Under the pieces are notes generated by a model. The model searched no databases. It was not told the DNA's origin and worked only from the letters and a program-made list of their open reading frames with translations. DNA of 42,007 nucleotides, taken from assembly GCF_904846285.1 (NCBI RefSeq), contig NZ_CAJHAD010000023.1:1-42007 (forward strand). The letters run 5' to 3'. Position 1 is the stretch's first letter. Every line of letters begins with the position of its first letter. Positions 41,185 to 42,007 of this stretch are shown here, piece after piece. The DNA comes from Psychrobacter immobilis. GTDB taxonomy: Bacteria > Pseudomonadota > Gammaproteobacteria > Pseudomonadales > Moraxellaceae. The translations under genes and the position numbers were made by a program.

Positions 41185-42007
41185 GGTAATCGTCCCAACC
41201 ATAAGACACTTATCAAATAGAATTGAGCTGCGTGGTTTAGTTTCTGTATCGGCGTAAAGCCGCCATTGTCCATGTTCGGGCGCTCGTAATTGTAGTGATA
41301 TAACCAATCCTCTGCTTGCTGACGGACTTGATCTAAATCCGTAAACAGCTCTTGGTTCAACCAATCATAGCGCATCGTTCTGTTAAAACGCTCCACATAA
41401 GCATTTTGTTGTGGATTGCCAGGCTCAATACAACTAATGGTGATGCCTTGATCGAAAGCCTAGTTTCTGAGCGCACTACTAAGATATTCAGGTCCGTTAT
41501 CACATCTCACTTGAACCGTTTTACCTCGGTATTCAATCAGCTGATTTAAACTGTGTATGACTCTGTGAGCGGGTAATGAGAAGTCGATCTCAACCGTTAA
41601 GGCTTCACGGTTGTAATCATCAATGACATTGAATAGTCTAAAGCCGCTGCCATCAGTTAAGGCATCATGCATAAAGTCCACGCTCCAGCTTTGGTTTATT
41701 TTATCTGGTACAGCCAAGGGTAGCGGTTTAGCGCGCTTAATGCGACGCTTAGGTTTAATTCTAAGGTTCAGTTCAAGCTCACGGTAAATGCGATACACGC
41801 GCTTATGGTTGTATGGTAGCCCCAGTACATTACGCAGGCTTAAAAAGCACAATCCAAAGCCCCAGTTCTTGTTCTGCTCGGTCAGCTCTATAAGCAAGTG
41901 CGCGATCTGCTGATTCTCATCCGTTGCTAACGACTTGTGATAATAACAGGTGACGCTGATATTAAAGATCAGGCAAGCCCTGCGGATACTGATGCCATGC
42001 TCTTTAA
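41185..42007 (-). mobile_element. IS3-family element, orfB half (continues at position 1)
   Basis: The terminal repeat GGTAATCGTCCCAA at 41185 pairs with the inverted copy at 338-351. The frame of orfB runs off the window end at 42007 and joins the -1 frame of orfA (12-278), consistent with a circular molecule cut inside this element. Confidence 0.8.
41185..42007 (-). pseudogene. IS3-family transposase OrfB with in-frame amber codon
   Basis: The DDE integrase domain is recognisable: HHIS-type N-terminal motif [20 protein letters not shown], first Asp in [11 protein letters not shown], second Asp in [16 protein letters not shown], and the Glu in NAYVERFNRTMRYDWL. Between the second and third catalytic regions a TAG at 41460-41462 (minus strand) interrupts LRN-x-AFDQGI, where the family normally has Trp, so TGG became TAG. 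The fragment after the stop keeps the catalytic Glu. Unless suppressed, the product is inactive. The coding frame extends to the terminal repeat and slightly beyond (stop at about 41130). Confidence 0.9.

Overview
The window is best read as one complete circular plasmid of about 42 kb from a psychrotolerant gammaproteobacterium of the Moraxellaceae, most likely Psychrobacter (my guess from protein style, AT-rich composition and plasmid backbone type; no search was run). An IS3-family element runs off the right end (orfB, 41185-42007, minus strand) and continues at the left end (orfA, 12-278, minus strand). Its frame, its slippery A-run and its terminal inverted repeats join up when the two ends are joined, so the ends are probably an arbitrary cut in a circle.

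Plasmid backbone (27.2-38.7 kb): a ParA ATPase with a small ribbon-helix-helix partner; a MOBQ-type relaxase (MobA/MobL) with a coiled-coil membrane accessory protein; an RSF1010-like oriT; four 22-bp iterons followed by a Rep_3 initiator; a KfrA-like coiled-coil DNA-binding protein with a palindromic operator; a highly structured non-coding stretch of about 0.7 kb ending in a strong terminator; and a YefM-YoeB toxin-antitoxin pair. The plasmid looks mobilisable and not self-transmissible, because no mating-pair formation genes are present.

Accessory cargo: (a) 0.6-4.3 kb, a glutathione-dependent formaldehyde detoxification cassette (adhC/frmA, fghA) with an SMR transporter and a divergent LysR regulator; (b) 4.4-5.3 kb, a bestrophin-like gene broken by one in-frame stop; (c) 5.6-8.9 kb, a VOC/glyoxalase-fold protein followed by a UvrA2-like ABC ATPase; (d) 8.9-11.4 kb, a type II NADH dehydrogenase, a cupin and a small membrane protein; (e) 12.8-16.8 kb, a heme-iron cassette (DUF454 membrane protein, TonB-dependent heme/hemoglobin receptor, heme oxygenase) with two Fur-box-like sites; (f) 17.6-18.8 kb, a membrane protein and an exported protein; (g) 19.5-21.6 kb, a convergent pair, an MTHFR-like protein with a cysteine-rich C-terminus and the queuosine enzyme QueH; (h) 22.7-27.1 kb, a GNAT acetyltransferase and a run of small membrane, lipoprotein and exported genes, including a possible lysozyme inhibitor; (i) 39.6-41.2 kb, an EamA exporter with a divergent Lrp-type regulator.

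The cargo is separated by decayed mobile DNA: at least five IS3-type remnants, two related IS3-derived elements carrying an 8-bp satellite, a TIR-bounded MITE, a miniature IS256-like end pair, three copies of a roughly 100-bp dispersed repeat, and two inverted 0.7-kb copies of a serine resolvase with its upstream region that bracket the heme/MTHFR/QueH segment. A short repeat derived from transposon ends appears to have replaced the C-terminus of one resolvase copy and possibly of the heme oxygenase. The least explained parts are the structured non-coding locus at 37.07-37.76 kb, where two mutually exclusive stems compete for one segment upstream of a terminator, and the inverted resolvase modules.
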